A stretch of 64,000 bases of DNA from Corynebacterium pollutisoli. Its GTDB lineage: Bacteria > Actinomycetota > Actinomycetes > Mycobacteriales > Mycobacteriaceae. Shown here piece by piece: positions 35,489 to 44,158 of the stretch; the stretch's first letter is position 1, and each line of letters opens with the position of its first letter. Below the pieces are notes generated by a model. It ran no database searches, was not told the origin of the DNA, and worked only from the letters and a program-made list of their open reading frames with translations. A program made the translations under genes and the position numbers. The DNA lies in NCBI RefSeq assembly GCF_900177745.1, contig NZ_FXAR01000002.1, forward strand, positions 268,917 through 332,916. The letters run 5' to 3'.

Positions 35489-37006
35489 TTATCGACGCCC
35501 CGTGAACCGCGCCGTCGCCTGCGGGATCGCCTCCGCGATCCGGGAGGCGGAGGTGGGGGCGGGGCCGTCGGGGGTCCGGGCGGACAGCCACGCGGCGAGG
35601 CCGTGGATGCTCACCGCCTCGCGGATCCCCATGAGCCCGCAGCGGGCGAGCCAGGCCCCGACCAGGCCGGAGAGCACGTCCCCGGAGCCGGGGGTGGCGG
35701 CCCAGGAGGACCCGGCGTCGATGGTGCACAGGTGGTCGGCGAAGCCCATCACCGTGCGGCGCCCCTTGAGCAGCACCGCGCAGTTGAGCTCCCCGGACAG
35801 GGCACGGACCGCACCGAGCGGGTCGGAGCTGACGTCGGGCAGCCCGCCGACCGCCTCGGCGAGGCGACGGAACTCCCCGCGGTGCGGGGTGAGCAGTGCG
35901 TCACCCTCCCGGGTGCGCAGCGCGGTCCGCAGCTCGGGGGAGCGGGCGAGGAGGGTGACGGCGTCGGCGTCGATGAGCAGGGTCTCGGGGCGGGCGAGCA
36001 GCTCGGCGAGCTCCGCGTGGGCGGCGTCGTCCGTGCCGCGGCCGGGGCCGACGACCCACGCCTGGACCCGGCCGGTGCCGGCGACGGAATCTGAGATGAC
36101 CACCTCCGGCACCGCGCGGACGACGTCGCGGCCCAGCGGGCCGACGTAGCGGACCATCGAACTGGTGGCGCGGACCGCGCCGAGGGTGGTGAGCAGTGAC
36201 GCGCCGGGGTAGGTCTCCGAACCCGCGCACACCCCGACGACCCCGCCGGAGTACTTGTCGTCCTCCACACCGGGCTCGAGCGACTCCTCGGAGGTGACGC
36301 TGATGAGCGGGATGAGCGGCGCCGGCCAGGAGCGCCGCGGTTCGAGCACGCGGTACACCATGGTGGGTCGGGAGGTCCTGAGCAGCTCGCGGCTGAGCAT
36401 GCCGCCCTCGTGACCGATGTCGGCGAGCAGCACCTCCCCGCACAGGGGGCTCACCGCGTGCGCCAGACGCAGGCCACCGAAGGTGACGGTGACATCGGCG
36501 GTGACGTGGTGCTCGGCGGCGATGCCCGTGTCGGCGTCGATGCCGGAGGGCACGTCGACCGCCAGCACCGGTGCCTGCGCCTCGCCCAGCCAGTCACCCA
36601 GCTCCGGGGTGAGGCCGCCGGAACCGCCGATCCCCAGGACACCGTCGACGATGAGGTCGGCGAGGTCGGGCTCCGGCAGCTCCTCGAGGACGTCACCGCC
36701 GGCCGCGACGAAAGCGTCGCGCGCACGCTCGTGGACCCGGCCCTCCCGGCCGAGCAGCACCGCCCGGACATCGTGGGTGGCGGCGAGGGAGGCCCCGGCG
36801 TACAGGGCGTCACCGCCGTTGCCCCCCGCGCCGACGAGCAGTAGCACATACGGGTGCTCCTGCCCGGCGAGGAGGGACTCCGCGGCAACCGCCACGGCAT
36901 GGGCGGCCCGACGCATGAGCTGATCGGGCTCCGACTGGGCGTCGAGAAGCACCTGTTCGGAGGCGCGGATGGTGGACACCGGGTAGGCGGCACTGGCCAG
37001 GATCAT
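35489..37006 (-). CDS. Bifunctional NAD(P)HX epimerase/dehydratase (Nnr)
   Basis: A 505-residue metabolite-repair enzyme. The N-terminal YjeF_N domain (1 to about 215) epimerises NAD(P)HX; it shows GAGGNGGDALYAG near 62-74. The C-terminal ribokinase-like domain (about 230-505) is the ADP-dependent dehydratase; it shows LTPHRGEFRRLA and the GSGDVLSGLVG loop near 447. The ATG at 37006 follows the nei stop by 14 bp; a longer reading is not supported. Cotranscribed with nei. Confidence 0.92.
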   Translation of the reverse strand: MILASAAYPVSTIRASEQVLLDAQSEPDQLMRRAAHAVAVAAESLLAGQEHPYVLLLVGAGGNGGDALYAGASLAATHDVRAVLLGREGRVHERARDAFVAAGGDVLEELPEPDLADLIVDGVLGIGGSGGLTPELGDWLGEAQAPVLAVDVPSGIDADTGIAAEHHVTADVTVTFGGLRLAHAVSPLCGEVLLADIGHEGGMLSRELLRTSRPTMVYRVLEPRRSWPAPLIPLISVTSEESLEPGVEDDKYSGGVVGVCAGSETYPGASLLTTLGAVRATSSMVRYVGPLGRDVVRAVPEVVISDSVAGTGRVQAWVVGPGRGTDDAAHAELAELLARPETLLIDADAVTLLARSPELRTALRTREGDALLTPHRGEFRRLAEAVGGLPDVSSDPLGAVRALSGELNCAVLLKGRRTVMGFADHLCTIDAGSSWAATPGSGDVLSGLVGAWLARCGLMGIREAVSIHGLAAWLSARTPDGPAPTSASRIAEAIPQATARFTGRR

Positions 37007-37020
37007 GCCCCCCAGGGTAG

Positions 37021-37830
37021 TCACCCCTGGCAGACGGGACACCAGAACAGATTGCGACCTTCCATCACCCGGTGACTGACGGGCGCGCCGCACACGTAGC
37101 AGGGCAGACCCGCGCGGCGGTAGACATAGACCTCGCCGCCGTGGTCGTCCTTCCGGGGTTCGCGCGCCATCGCCTCCGGGGTGTGCTCGGGGCGGACCGT
37201 GTCGATGCGCCCCGACTCCACCCCCTCCGCCATGAGCCCCACGAGATCGGCCCAGATACTGTCGAACTCATTGCGCTGCAGCTGCGTGCCCGGCAGGAAC
37301 GGCGAGATACCCAGGCGGAAGAGGGTCTCCGCGCGGTAGATGTTGCCCACCCCGGCGAAGAGTTTCTGGTCCATGAGCTGGGAACCGATGCTCCGGCGGG
37401 AGCGGTGCACGCGCGGCCACAGGGCGTCCGGGTCGGCGTCCTCGCGGATCGGGTCCTCGCCGGACTTCGCACGGATGGCGGCGTACTCCTCGTCGGTGAT
37501 GAGCCGGCACCACTGCGGCCCCCGCAGGTGGGCGGCGTGCACCCCGTCGCTGATGCGCAGCCGGATCTGACCCGCCTGCTCCGCCGCCGGCTCGAACTTG
37601 AGCTGCCCGATGAGCCCCAGGTGGATGTACACGATGTGCTCCGGGTGCGGCGTGTCGAAGTCCACGAACAGATGCTTGCCGACGGCCTCCGCGCGGGCGA
37701 TCCGCGCGCCGTCGAGCAGCGCCGCCTCCGCGGAGAACCGGCCCTGCGGGGAACTGACCTCCAGCGGACCCGCGGTGAAGCCGGCGTTGAGCTCGCGGGC
37801 GAGACGGTGGATGACGTGACCTTCAGGCAT
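37021..37830 (-). CDS. nei: Endonuclease VIII-like DNA glycosylase (Nei/Fpg family)
   Basis: A 269-residue base-excision repair enzyme. It begins MPEGHVIHR, giving the catalytic Pro2-Glu3, and has the helix-two-turn-helix IGSQLMDQKLFAGVGNIYRAE near 148-168 and a C-terminal zinc finger CYVCG...CPVCQG. It removes oxidised pyrimidines and cuts the abasic site. TACACT lies 7 bp before the ATG, giving a leaderless mRNA. The PEGH start is the Nei2-type actinobacterial form. Confidence 0.93.
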   Translation of the reverse strand: MPEGHVIHRLARELNAGFTAGPLEVSSPQGRFSAEAALLDGARIARAEAVGKHLFVDFDTPHPEHIVYIHLGLIGQLKFEPAAEQAGQIRLRISDGVHAAHLRGPQWCRLITDEEYAAIRAKSGEDPIREDADPDALWPRVHRSRRSIGSQLMDQKLFAGVGNIYRAETLFRLGISPFLPGTQLQRNEFDSIWADLVGLMAEGVESGRIDTVRPEHTPEAMAREPRKDDHGGEVYVYRRAGLPCYVCGAPVSHRVMEGRNLFWCPVCQG

Positions 37831-37869
37831 GCGCCACAGTGTAGTCAGTGCAGGTGACAGGGCATGAAG

Positions 37870-37887
37870 AGTGCGCAGCTGCGCACT
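37870..37887. repeat. 18-bp palindrome, copy 3 (divergent intergenic)
   Basis: AGTGCGCAGCTGCGCACT, identical to the copy at 22208. It lies between the divergent nei and DUF1846 genes. Confidence 0.7.
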
Positions 37888-37963
37888 GCGTGACCGTCGC
37901 CGGTGCGGTTTAGCGGTAGAGTCAGTGCAGTCAGATCCATCACCACGCAGGGGACTCACACGC

Positions 37964-39457
37964 ATGCCGCAGAAGATCGGATTCGATCGCGAACGTTACA
38001 TCGAGATGCAGTCGGAGCACATCAACGCCCGCCGCTCGGAGATCGGCGGCAAGCTCTACCTCGAGATGGGCGGCAAACTCTTCGACGACATGCACGCCTC
38101 CCGCGTCCTCCCCGGATTCACCCCCGACAACAAGATCGCGATGCTCGAACGCATCAAGGGTGACCTGGAGATCATCGTCTGCCTCAACGCCAAGGACCTC
38201 GAGCGACAGAAGGTCCGCGCCGACCTGGGCATCCCCTACGAGGAGGATGCGCTGCGACTCATCGACATCTTCCGCGAGCGGGGCTTCCTCGTGGAGAACG
38301 TCGTCATGACCCAGCTGACCGACGACAACCCCATCGCCCACGCCTTCATGGACCGCCTCCAGCGCCTCGGGCTCAAGGTCCACCGCCACCGCGTCATCCC
38401 CGGCTACCCCACGGACACCCGCCGCATCGTCTCCGAGGAGGGCTTCGGCGTCAACGACTACGTCGAGACCAGCCGGGACCTCATCGTCGTCACCGCGCCG
38501 GGCCCCGGCTCCGGCAAGCTGGCCACCTGCCTGTCGCAGGTCTACCACGAGTACCAGCGCGGGGTGAAGGCCGGTTACGCCAAGTTCGAGACGTTCCCCA
38601 TCTGGAACCTGCCGCTCGAGCACCCCGTCAACCTCGCCTACGAGGCCGCCACCGCCGACCTCGACGACATCAACGTCATTGACCCCTTCCACCTCTCCGC
38701 CTACGGCAAGCAGGTGACCAGCTACAACCGCGACGTCGAGGTGTTCCCCCTCCTGCGCACCCTCCTGGAGACCCTGGCGGGGGAGAGTCCGTACCAGTCG
38801 CCGACCGACATGGGCGTCAACATGGTCGGCCACTGCATCTCCGACGACGAGGTGTGCCGCGAGGCCTCCCGCCAGGAGATCGTCCGCCGCTACTACAAGG
38901 CGCTCGTCGACGAACGCCGCGACGACCTCGACGACGTCGTCTCCTCCCGCATCGGCATGGTCATGTCCAAGGCGCGCACCACGGTGGAGGACCGCCGCGT
39001 CGTCGCCCCCGCCCTCGAGGTTGCCGCGCAGACCGGCGAACCCGGCTCCGCCATGGAACTCGCCGACGGCACCATCATCACCGGCAAGACCACCCCGCTG
39101 CTGGGCTGCTCCGCCGGCATGCTGCTCAACGCCCTCAAGCACCTGGCCGGCATCGACCGCGAGAAGCACCTGCTGTCCCCGGAGTCCATCGAGCCGATCC
39201 AGACCCTCAAGACCGAGCACCTCGGCTCCCGCAACCCCCGCCTGCACACCGACGAGGTCCTCATCGCCCTGTCCGTCTCCGCCGCCGGCAGCGACGAGGC
39301 GCGCCGGGCACTGGCCGAACTGAAGAACCTCCACGGCTGCGAGGCCCACACCACGACCATCCTCGGATCGGTGGACGAGGGCATCTTCCGCAACCTCGGC
39401 GTGCTGGTCACCTCCGAGCCGGAGTACTGGCGCAAGTCGCTGTACCGGAAGAGGTAG
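37964..39457 (+). CDS. DUF1846 family protein
   Basis: A 497-residue cytosolic protein starting [20 protein letters not shown]. The family is conserved in firmicutes and actinobacteria; structures exist but no function is established. Recognisable stretches are [20 protein letters not shown] near 179-198, a P-loop-like segment, and [12 protein letters not shown] near 285. Length is normal. A palindrome at 37870 lies in its promoter region. Confidence 0.9.
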   Translation: MPQKIGFDRERYIEMQSEHINARRSEIGGKLYLEMGGKLFDDMHASRVLPGFTPDNKIAMLERIKGDLEIIVCLNAKDLERQKVRADLGIPYEEDALRLIDIFRERGFLVENVVMTQLTDDNPIAHAFMDRLQRLGLKVHRHRVIPGYPTDTRRIVSEEGFGVNDYVETSRDLIVVTAPGPGSGKLATCLSQVYHEYQRGVKAGYAKFETFPIWNLPLEHPVNLAYEAATADLDDINVIDPFHLSAYGKQVTSYNRDVEVFPLLRTLLETLAGESPYQSPTDMGVNMVGHCISDDEVCREASRQEIVRRYYKALVDERRDDLDDVVSSRIGMVMSKARTTVEDRRVVAPALEVAAQTGEPGSAMELADGTIITGKTTPLLGCSAGMLLNALKHLAGIDREKHLLSPESIEPIQTLKTEHLGSRNPRLHTDEVLIALSVSAAGSDEARRALAELKNLHGCEAHTTTILGSVDEGIFRNLGVLVTSEPEYWRKSLYRKR

Positions 39458-39486
39458 GGCCCGGGCCACGGGATAGAATCAGCCCC

Positions 39487-40392
39487 GTGGCCATCAGCAA
39501 AATCCTCCTGTACTACCGCTTCACTCCGATCAGTGACCCCAAGGCGGTGATGCTGTGGCAGCGCGACCTGTGTGAGTCGCTGGGTCTGCGCGGCCGCATC
39601 CTCATCTCGGAGCACGGGATCAACGGCACCGTCGGCGGTGACATCGACGCGTGCAAGCGCTACATCCGCAAGACGCGGGACTACCCGGGCTTCCGCGACA
39701 TGGAGTTCAAGTGGTCCGAGGGTGGGGCGGAGGACTTCCCGAAGCTGAGCGTGAAGGTCCGCGACGAGATCGTGGCGTTCAACGCGGCGGGGGAGATCAA
39801 GGTCGACGAGGACGGCATCATCGGCGGCGGTGTGCATCTCCGGCCCGAGGAGGTCAACTCCCTGGTGGAGGAACGCGGGGACGACGTCGTCTTCTTCGAC
39901 GGTCGCAACGCGATGGAGGCGCAGATCGGCAGGTTCCGTGATGCGGTGGTCCCGGACGTCACCACCACACACGATTTCATCGGGGAGCTGGAGTCCGGCA
40001 AATATGACTGGATGAAGGATAAACCGGTGGTCACGTACTGCACCGGCGGCGTGCGTTGCGAGATCCTCTCATCCCTCATGCTCAACCGCGGGTTCCGGGA
40101 GGTGTACCAGATCGACGGCGGCATCGTCCGCTACGGCGAAAAGTACGGAAACGACGGCCTGTGGGAGGGCTCGCTCTACGTCTTCGACAAACGCATGCAC
40201 ATGGAGTTCGGCGAGGACTACGCCGAGCTCGGCCACTGCATCCACTGCGGGGAGCACACGAACAACTTCATCAACTGCCTCAACGAGGACACCTGTCGCC
40301 GCCAGGCACTGGTGTGTGAATCATGTGCGGCGCAGCCCGCGACCGCGCACTGCGGCCGTCCGGACTGCGCCGAGGTGGCGGCCGGCGCCTAG
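39487..40392 (+). CDS. trhO: tRNA uridine(34) hydroxylase TrhO (rhodanese-domain)
   Basis: A 301-residue YceA/TrhO protein that hydroxylates U34 of tRNAs. The N-terminal acylphosphatase-like domain shows [14 protein letters not shown] near 38-51, and the rhodanese domain carries the active Cys in YCTGGVRCE near 180-188. A C-terminal cysteine-rich tail (CIHCGEH, CLNEDTC, CESC) could bind zinc. The start is GTG at 39487, 7 bp after TAGAAT. Its end overlaps the antisense gene by 4 bp. Confidence 0.92.
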   Translation: MAISKILLYYRFTPISDPKAVMLWQRDLCESLGLRGRILISEHGINGTVGGDIDACKRYIRKTRDYPGFRDMEFKWSEGGAEDFPKLSVKVRDEIVAFNAAGEIKVDEDGIIGGGVHLRPEEVNSLVEERGDDVVFFDGRNAMEAQIGRFRDAVVPDVTTTHDFIGELESGKYDWMKDKPVVTYCTGGVRCEILSSLMLNRGFREVYQIDGGIVRYGEKYGNDGLWEGSLYVFDKRMHMEFGEDYAELGHCIHCGEHTNNFINCLNEDTCRRQALVCESCAAQPATAHCGRPDCAEVAAGA

Positions 40393-40919
40393 TTGTTCAG
40401 CGCGATGATGAGGATCTGCCACGTCTGCAGCATCCACATCATGGCGAAGGGGATGAGCACCCAGAAGATGCCCATCCACGGGCGCCAGCGGGTGTAGTTG
40501 TTGAGCTTGCGCACCATGATGACGGCGCAGCCGATGACACCGCCCATGGCGAAGATGCTGGTGACGATGGGCCACCAGATCTGCGCGGAGCGGGTGCACA
40601 GCCAGGCGGCCTCGCCGGCGTCGCACAGCGGTCCGCCCATGAGGCGGGTGACCAGGGCCAGGAGGAAGCCGCCGCCGGCGGTCAGGGCGATGGTGCCGAA
40701 CAGCCAGGCGAGGGCCTGACGGGTGGAGCGGCGGTTGCGCTCGGCCTGGATGACGGGGTCGGTGGAGGAGGCGAGCTCCTCGGCGGAGCGGGGTGACGGG
40801 GGCTGCCGGTTGGCGAAGTCCGCGTCCTGGGTGAGATCGTTCTCCGGGTGGTCCAGGAAGTTCCGCCAGTTCGGGCGACCGGGATCCTCCCGTGGGGTGT
40901 CGTTCTCCGGATGATTCAT
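40389..40919 (-). CDS. Conserved membrane protein, 176 aa
   Basis: Residues 1-65 are polar and acidic and hold a repeated phrase, [16 protein letters not shown] then [12 protein letters not shown]. Three helices follow near 70-93, 112-132 and 148-170. I do not recognise a family. It lies tail to tail with trhO and upstream of nothing, so it is probably monocistronic. Confidence 0.7.
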   Translation of the reverse strand: MNHPENDTPREDPGRPNWRNFLDHPENDLTQDADFANRQPPSPRSAEELASSTDPVIQAERNRRSTRQALAWLFGTIALTAGGGFLLALVTRLMGGPLCDAGEAAWLCTRSAQIWWPIVTSIFAMGGVIGCAVIMVRKLNNYTRWRPWMGIFWVLIPFAMMWMLQTWQILIIALNN

Positions 40920-40941
40920 GCCCTCAACCTTAGACCCCGCG

Positions 40942-41892
40942 TCAACTCCGGACGGTCGGGTGGATGATCACCGGCATGTGCACGTGACGGAGGAACTCGG
41001 TGGCCGTCGACCCGACGAAGACGCGCTCCAGCGGGCCGGGCGGGGTGGACGCCAGGACGAGCAGGTCGCCCTTGCGCCACTTGAGGGCGTCGATCGCGCC
41101 GGCCCACCCGGTGCCTGAGCCGATGTCCGACTCGACGGAGAGGTCGGGGTGCTGTTCGGCGACGACGTCGTGGCTGCGGTCGAGGACGGCGAGGGAGTGC
41201 TCGCGCCATTCGTCGATGAGTTCGCGGGAGAAGTCGAGCTTGTCGTGGAAGGCCTGGTCCGCGATGCCGGAGGGGGAGAACGCGAGGATGCGCATGTCCA
41301 CCTCCCAGGTGTCGGCGAGGTCGGCGGCGTAGTGGAGGGAGGGATCGTTCTCGTCGATCTCGGTCTCCAGGAACGCGTAGCTCACGCGGGTGACACCGCG
41401 CTTGGACAGGCGCACCGCGCGCGGCGCCAGGCCGAGCGGGATGGGGGAGGAGTGCAGCAGCGCATCGGCCGTCGACCCGGCGATGTAGCGGCCCTTCGGG
41501 GCGGCGGCATCGGAGCCGAGGATGATGAGGTGCGCGTCGAACTCCGTCGCCGCCTCACTGATGAGCACGGATTCGGAGGGCCCGTCGAGGAACAGCGAGT
41601 ACTGCTCGTCCCACTGATGCTTCTCGACGCCCGCGTTGTTCAGCGCCCGTTTCACCGCCATCTCGCAGGCCTCCGCCTGTTTGCGGATCCACTTGCGGTA
41701 TTTGCCGCCGAGGCGGCTGAAGGAGGAGGCGGGCCAGGGTCGGGTCAGGGTGGACACGACGCGGATCTGCACGTCGGTGGTCCGACTGAGCCAGGCCGCG
41801 AAGTCGATGGCTTCGGTGCCGGGGGAGTCGGGTCGCCAGGCGACGAGGATACGGGCGGGTGCCTCAGCGGCAGCGATGAAGGAGGATGCCAT
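40942..41892 (-). CDS. Universal stress protein, two Usp domains
   Basis: A 316-residue tandem UspA protein. Domain 1 ends with the ATP-binding pattern GSDAAAPKGRYIAGSTADALL, and domain 2 with ASTPPGPLERVFVGSTATEFL, both G-x2-G-x9-GST-like. Actinobacterial Usp proteins of this length are induced by hypoxia and stationary phase. It stands alone, 62 bp from the MarR gene. Confidence 0.88.
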   Translation of the reverse strand: MASSFIAAAEAPARILVAWRPDSPGTEAIDFAAWLSRTTDVQIRVVSTLTRPWPASSFSRLGGKYRKWIRKQAEACEMAVKRALNNAGVEKHQWDEQYSLFLDGPSESVLISEAATEFDAHLIILGSDAAAPKGRYIAGSTADALLHSSPIPLGLAPRAVRLSKRGVTRVSYAFLETEIDENDPSLHYAADLADTWEVDMRILAFSPSGIADQAFHDKLDFSRELIDEWREHSLAVLDRSHDVVAEQHPDLSVESDIGSGTGWAGAIDALKWRKGDLLVLASTPPGPLERVFVGSTATEFLRHVHMPVIIHPTVRS

Positions 41893-41953
41893 TCAGTGGG
41901 GGTGGTATCGGGGTGGGTGTGAGGGTGGGGTGTTCACAGCCCATTATCCCCGG

Positions 41954-42415
41954 TCACCCGTTGCTGGTGTCAATGAGGTCGGCACCATAGTTGTCGGCGA
42001 GCTTGTTGATGATGTCGGTCATTTCGCTCACCTGGGCCAGGTCCTCCTCGGAGAGGGCGCCGAGCATCTCCGCGAGGTACTTCGTGCGCTCCTCGCCGAC
42101 CCGCTCCAGTTCGCTCTCGCCGAGGCGGGTGAGCTGGACGCGGACGCCGCGGCGGTCCTGCTCGTCGCGGATGCGCTCCACCAGTTCACGCTGCTCCAGC
42201 TGGTGCAGCGCGTTGGAGGCGGTGGGCATCCGGATGCCCTCCTCGCGGGCGATCTGGCTGATCCGCGAGGGGCCGTTGCTCTTCAGCCGGGCCATGATCG
42301 ACAGCTGTGGGCCCGTCAGGTCGGATTGTTCGGCAATGCGGAAGTACATCACGTACAACTTGGTCATGGCCGGACGAATCCGGGCGGCGATGTCCTCAGC
42401 TGTCGGTTCAGTCAT
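41954..42415 (-). CDS. MarR family regulator
   Basis: A 153-residue winged-helix regulator. The recognition region is RISQIAREEGIRMPTASNALHQLEQRELVERI, and the wing follows (DEQDRRGVRVQLT). The start MTEPTAED at 42415 lies 7 bp after TAGTAT, so the message is leaderless; the earlier ATG at 42424 is unlikely. It directly follows ino1 on the same strand (47 bp) but has its own promoter. Ligand unknown. Confidence 0.87.
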   Translation of the reverse strand: MTEPTAEDIAARIRPAMTKLYVMYFRIAEQSDLTGPQLSIMARLKSNGPSRISQIAREEGIRMPTASNALHQLEQRELVERIRDEQDRRGVRVQLTRLGESELERVGEERTKYLAEMLGALSEEDLAQVSEMTDIINKLADNYGADLIDTSNG

Positions 42416-42462
42416 GCGTCCCATACTAGACGCGTTTGCCCGGGAAACCGACTACAGGTGGA

Positions 42463-43554
42463 CTAGTCCTCAGCCCCGATGATGAAGGCCTCGAGCTGAG
42501 CGCGGGCAACCTCGTCGCCCATCTGCACCGGCGGGGACTTCATCAGGTACGCGGAGGCCGGGAGAACCGGGCCGGCGACCTTGCGGTCCAGGGCGATCTT
42601 GGCGGCGCGGACGGCGTCGATGATGATGCCGGCCGAGTTCGGGGAGTCCCACACCTCGAGCTTGTACTCCAGGTTGAGCGGCACCTCACCGAAGGCGGTG
42701 CCCTCCAGGCGGACGTAGGCCCACTTGCGGTCGTCGAGCCACTCGACGTAGTCGGACGGGCCGATGTGGACGTTGCGGTCGTTGACCTTGCCGGCCAGCG
42801 GGGACTCGACCAGGTTGGAGGTGACGGCCTGCGTCTTGGAGATCTTCTTCGACTCGAGGCGGTCGCGGTCCAGCATGTTCTTGAAGTCCATGTTGCCGCC
42901 GACGTTGAGCTGCATGGTGCGCTCGAGGCGGACACCGCGGTCCTCGAAGAGCTTCGCCATGACGCGGTGGGTGATGGTGGCACCGACCTGGGACTTGATG
43001 TCGTCGCCGACGATGGGCAGGCCGGCGTCGACGAACTTCTGGGCCCACTCCGGGTCGGAGGCGATGAACACCGGCAGGGCGTTGACGAACGCGCAGCCCG
43101 CGTCGATGGCGGCCTGGGCGTAGAACTTGTCGGCCTGCTCGGAACCGACCGGCAGGTAGGAGACGACGACGTCGACCTCGGCGTCGCGCAGCGCCCGGAC
43201 CACGTCGACCGGGGCCTCGGAGGACTCCTCGACGGTCTCCATGTAGTGCTTGCCCAGACCGTCGAGGGTCGGGCCGCGCTGGACGGTGACGCCGGTGGCC
43301 GGGACGTCGGCGATCTTGATGGTGCAGTTCTGGGACGCCTCGATGGCGTCGGCGAGGTCGGTGCCCACCTTGGCGGCATCAACGTCGAAGGCGGCGACGA
43401 ACTCCACGTCGGAGACGTGGTAGTCGCCGAACTGGACGTGCATCAGGCCCGGCACCTTCTCCTCGGCGGGGGTGTCCTTGTAGAACTCCACACCCTGGAC
43501 CAGCGATGCGGCGCAGTTGCCCACACCGACGATTGCCACGCGAACCTTGCTCAT
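42463..43554 (-). CDS. ino1: Inositol-3-phosphate synthase
   Basis: A 363-residue NAD-dependent enzyme that turns glucose 6-phosphate into inositol 3-phosphate, the entry to mycothiol and phosphatidylinositol lipids. The NAD motif [13 protein letters not shown] is near 9-21; [18 protein letters not shown] near 130 and [24 protein letters not shown] near 215-240 are typical of the short prokaryotic form. GGAG precedes the ATG. Position beside DUF5318 and ponA is conserved in Mycobacteriales. Confidence 0.96.
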   Translation of the reverse strand: MSKVRVAIVGVGNCAASLVQGVEFYKDTPAEEKVPGLMHVQFGDYHVSDVEFVAAFDVDAAKVGTDLADAIEASQNCTIKIADVPATGVTVQRGPTLDGLGKHYMETVEESSEAPVDVVRALRDAEVDVVVSYLPVGSEQADKFYAQAAIDAGCAFVNALPVFIASDPEWAQKFVDAGLPIVGDDIKSQVGATITHRVMAKLFEDRGVRLERTMQLNVGGNMDFKNMLDRDRLESKKISKTQAVTSNLVESPLAGKVNDRNVHIGPSDYVEWLDDRKWAYVRLEGTAFGEVPLNLEYKLEVWDSPNSAGIIIDAVRAAKIALDRKVAGPVLPASAYLMKSPPVQMGDEVARAQLEAFIIGAED

Positions 43555-43682
43555 GTTCCGTTCACTCCTTGTGTCAGGTTATTCAACGGTCCATCGTATG
43601 TTGTCGCGTGTGCAAAGTAGGGATCGGGTCCGCGCGGGATCGATCAAGAAGGCCTTCCGGGGCGCGTACGTAGACTGACGGC

Positions 43683-44057
43683 GTGACCGGGAATGAAGTT
43701 GTCTACCGCAATGAGGTCTCCCACCGCTTCGCCAGGGCCGAGCTCCTGCGCCGGTGGCGGGCCGGCGACGTCAGCCGCGACGAGGTGTGCGACGCCGACT
43801 TCCTGCTGCTCACCGCCGCCGAGTACCACGGCCGCCCGGCAGGCCGCCCCTGCCCGGTGTGCGGGTCGGAGGATCTGCGCATCGTCCAGTGGATCCACGG
43901 GGAACAGCTGGGCCGGATGGCCGGCACCGCCCGCAGCGACGAGGAGATCGCCCGGATCGTGGCCGCGGGGAAGGACGCCACGGTGCACACGGTGGAGGTC
44001 TGCCCGCGGTGCCGGTGGAACCATCTGCTCACCGCTGTGACAGCCACAACATCCTGA
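43683..44057 (+). CDS. DUF5318 zinc-ribbon-like protein
   Basis: A 124-residue protein with a GTG start at 43683, 6 bp after TAGACT. Two CxxC pairs, CPVCGSEDL near 57 and CPRCRWNH near 107, could form a zinc ribbon. In mycobacteria the same gene lies between ino1 and ponA1. Function unknown. Confidence 0.85.
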   Translation: MTGNEVVYRNEVSHRFARAELLRRWRAGDVSRDEVCDADFLLLTAAEYHGRPAGRPCPVCGSEDLRIVQWIHGEQLGRMAGTARSDEEIARIVAAGKDATVHTVEVCPRCRWNHLLTAVTATTS

Positions 44058-44158
44058 ACCACGCCCCGAACCAGCGGAAAGATTCCCCAACCGGGGCTCG
44101 GGGCAGTAGTGTTCACGGGTGTAACAACCGTCATCAGTGATCACAGCGGGGACAACAC

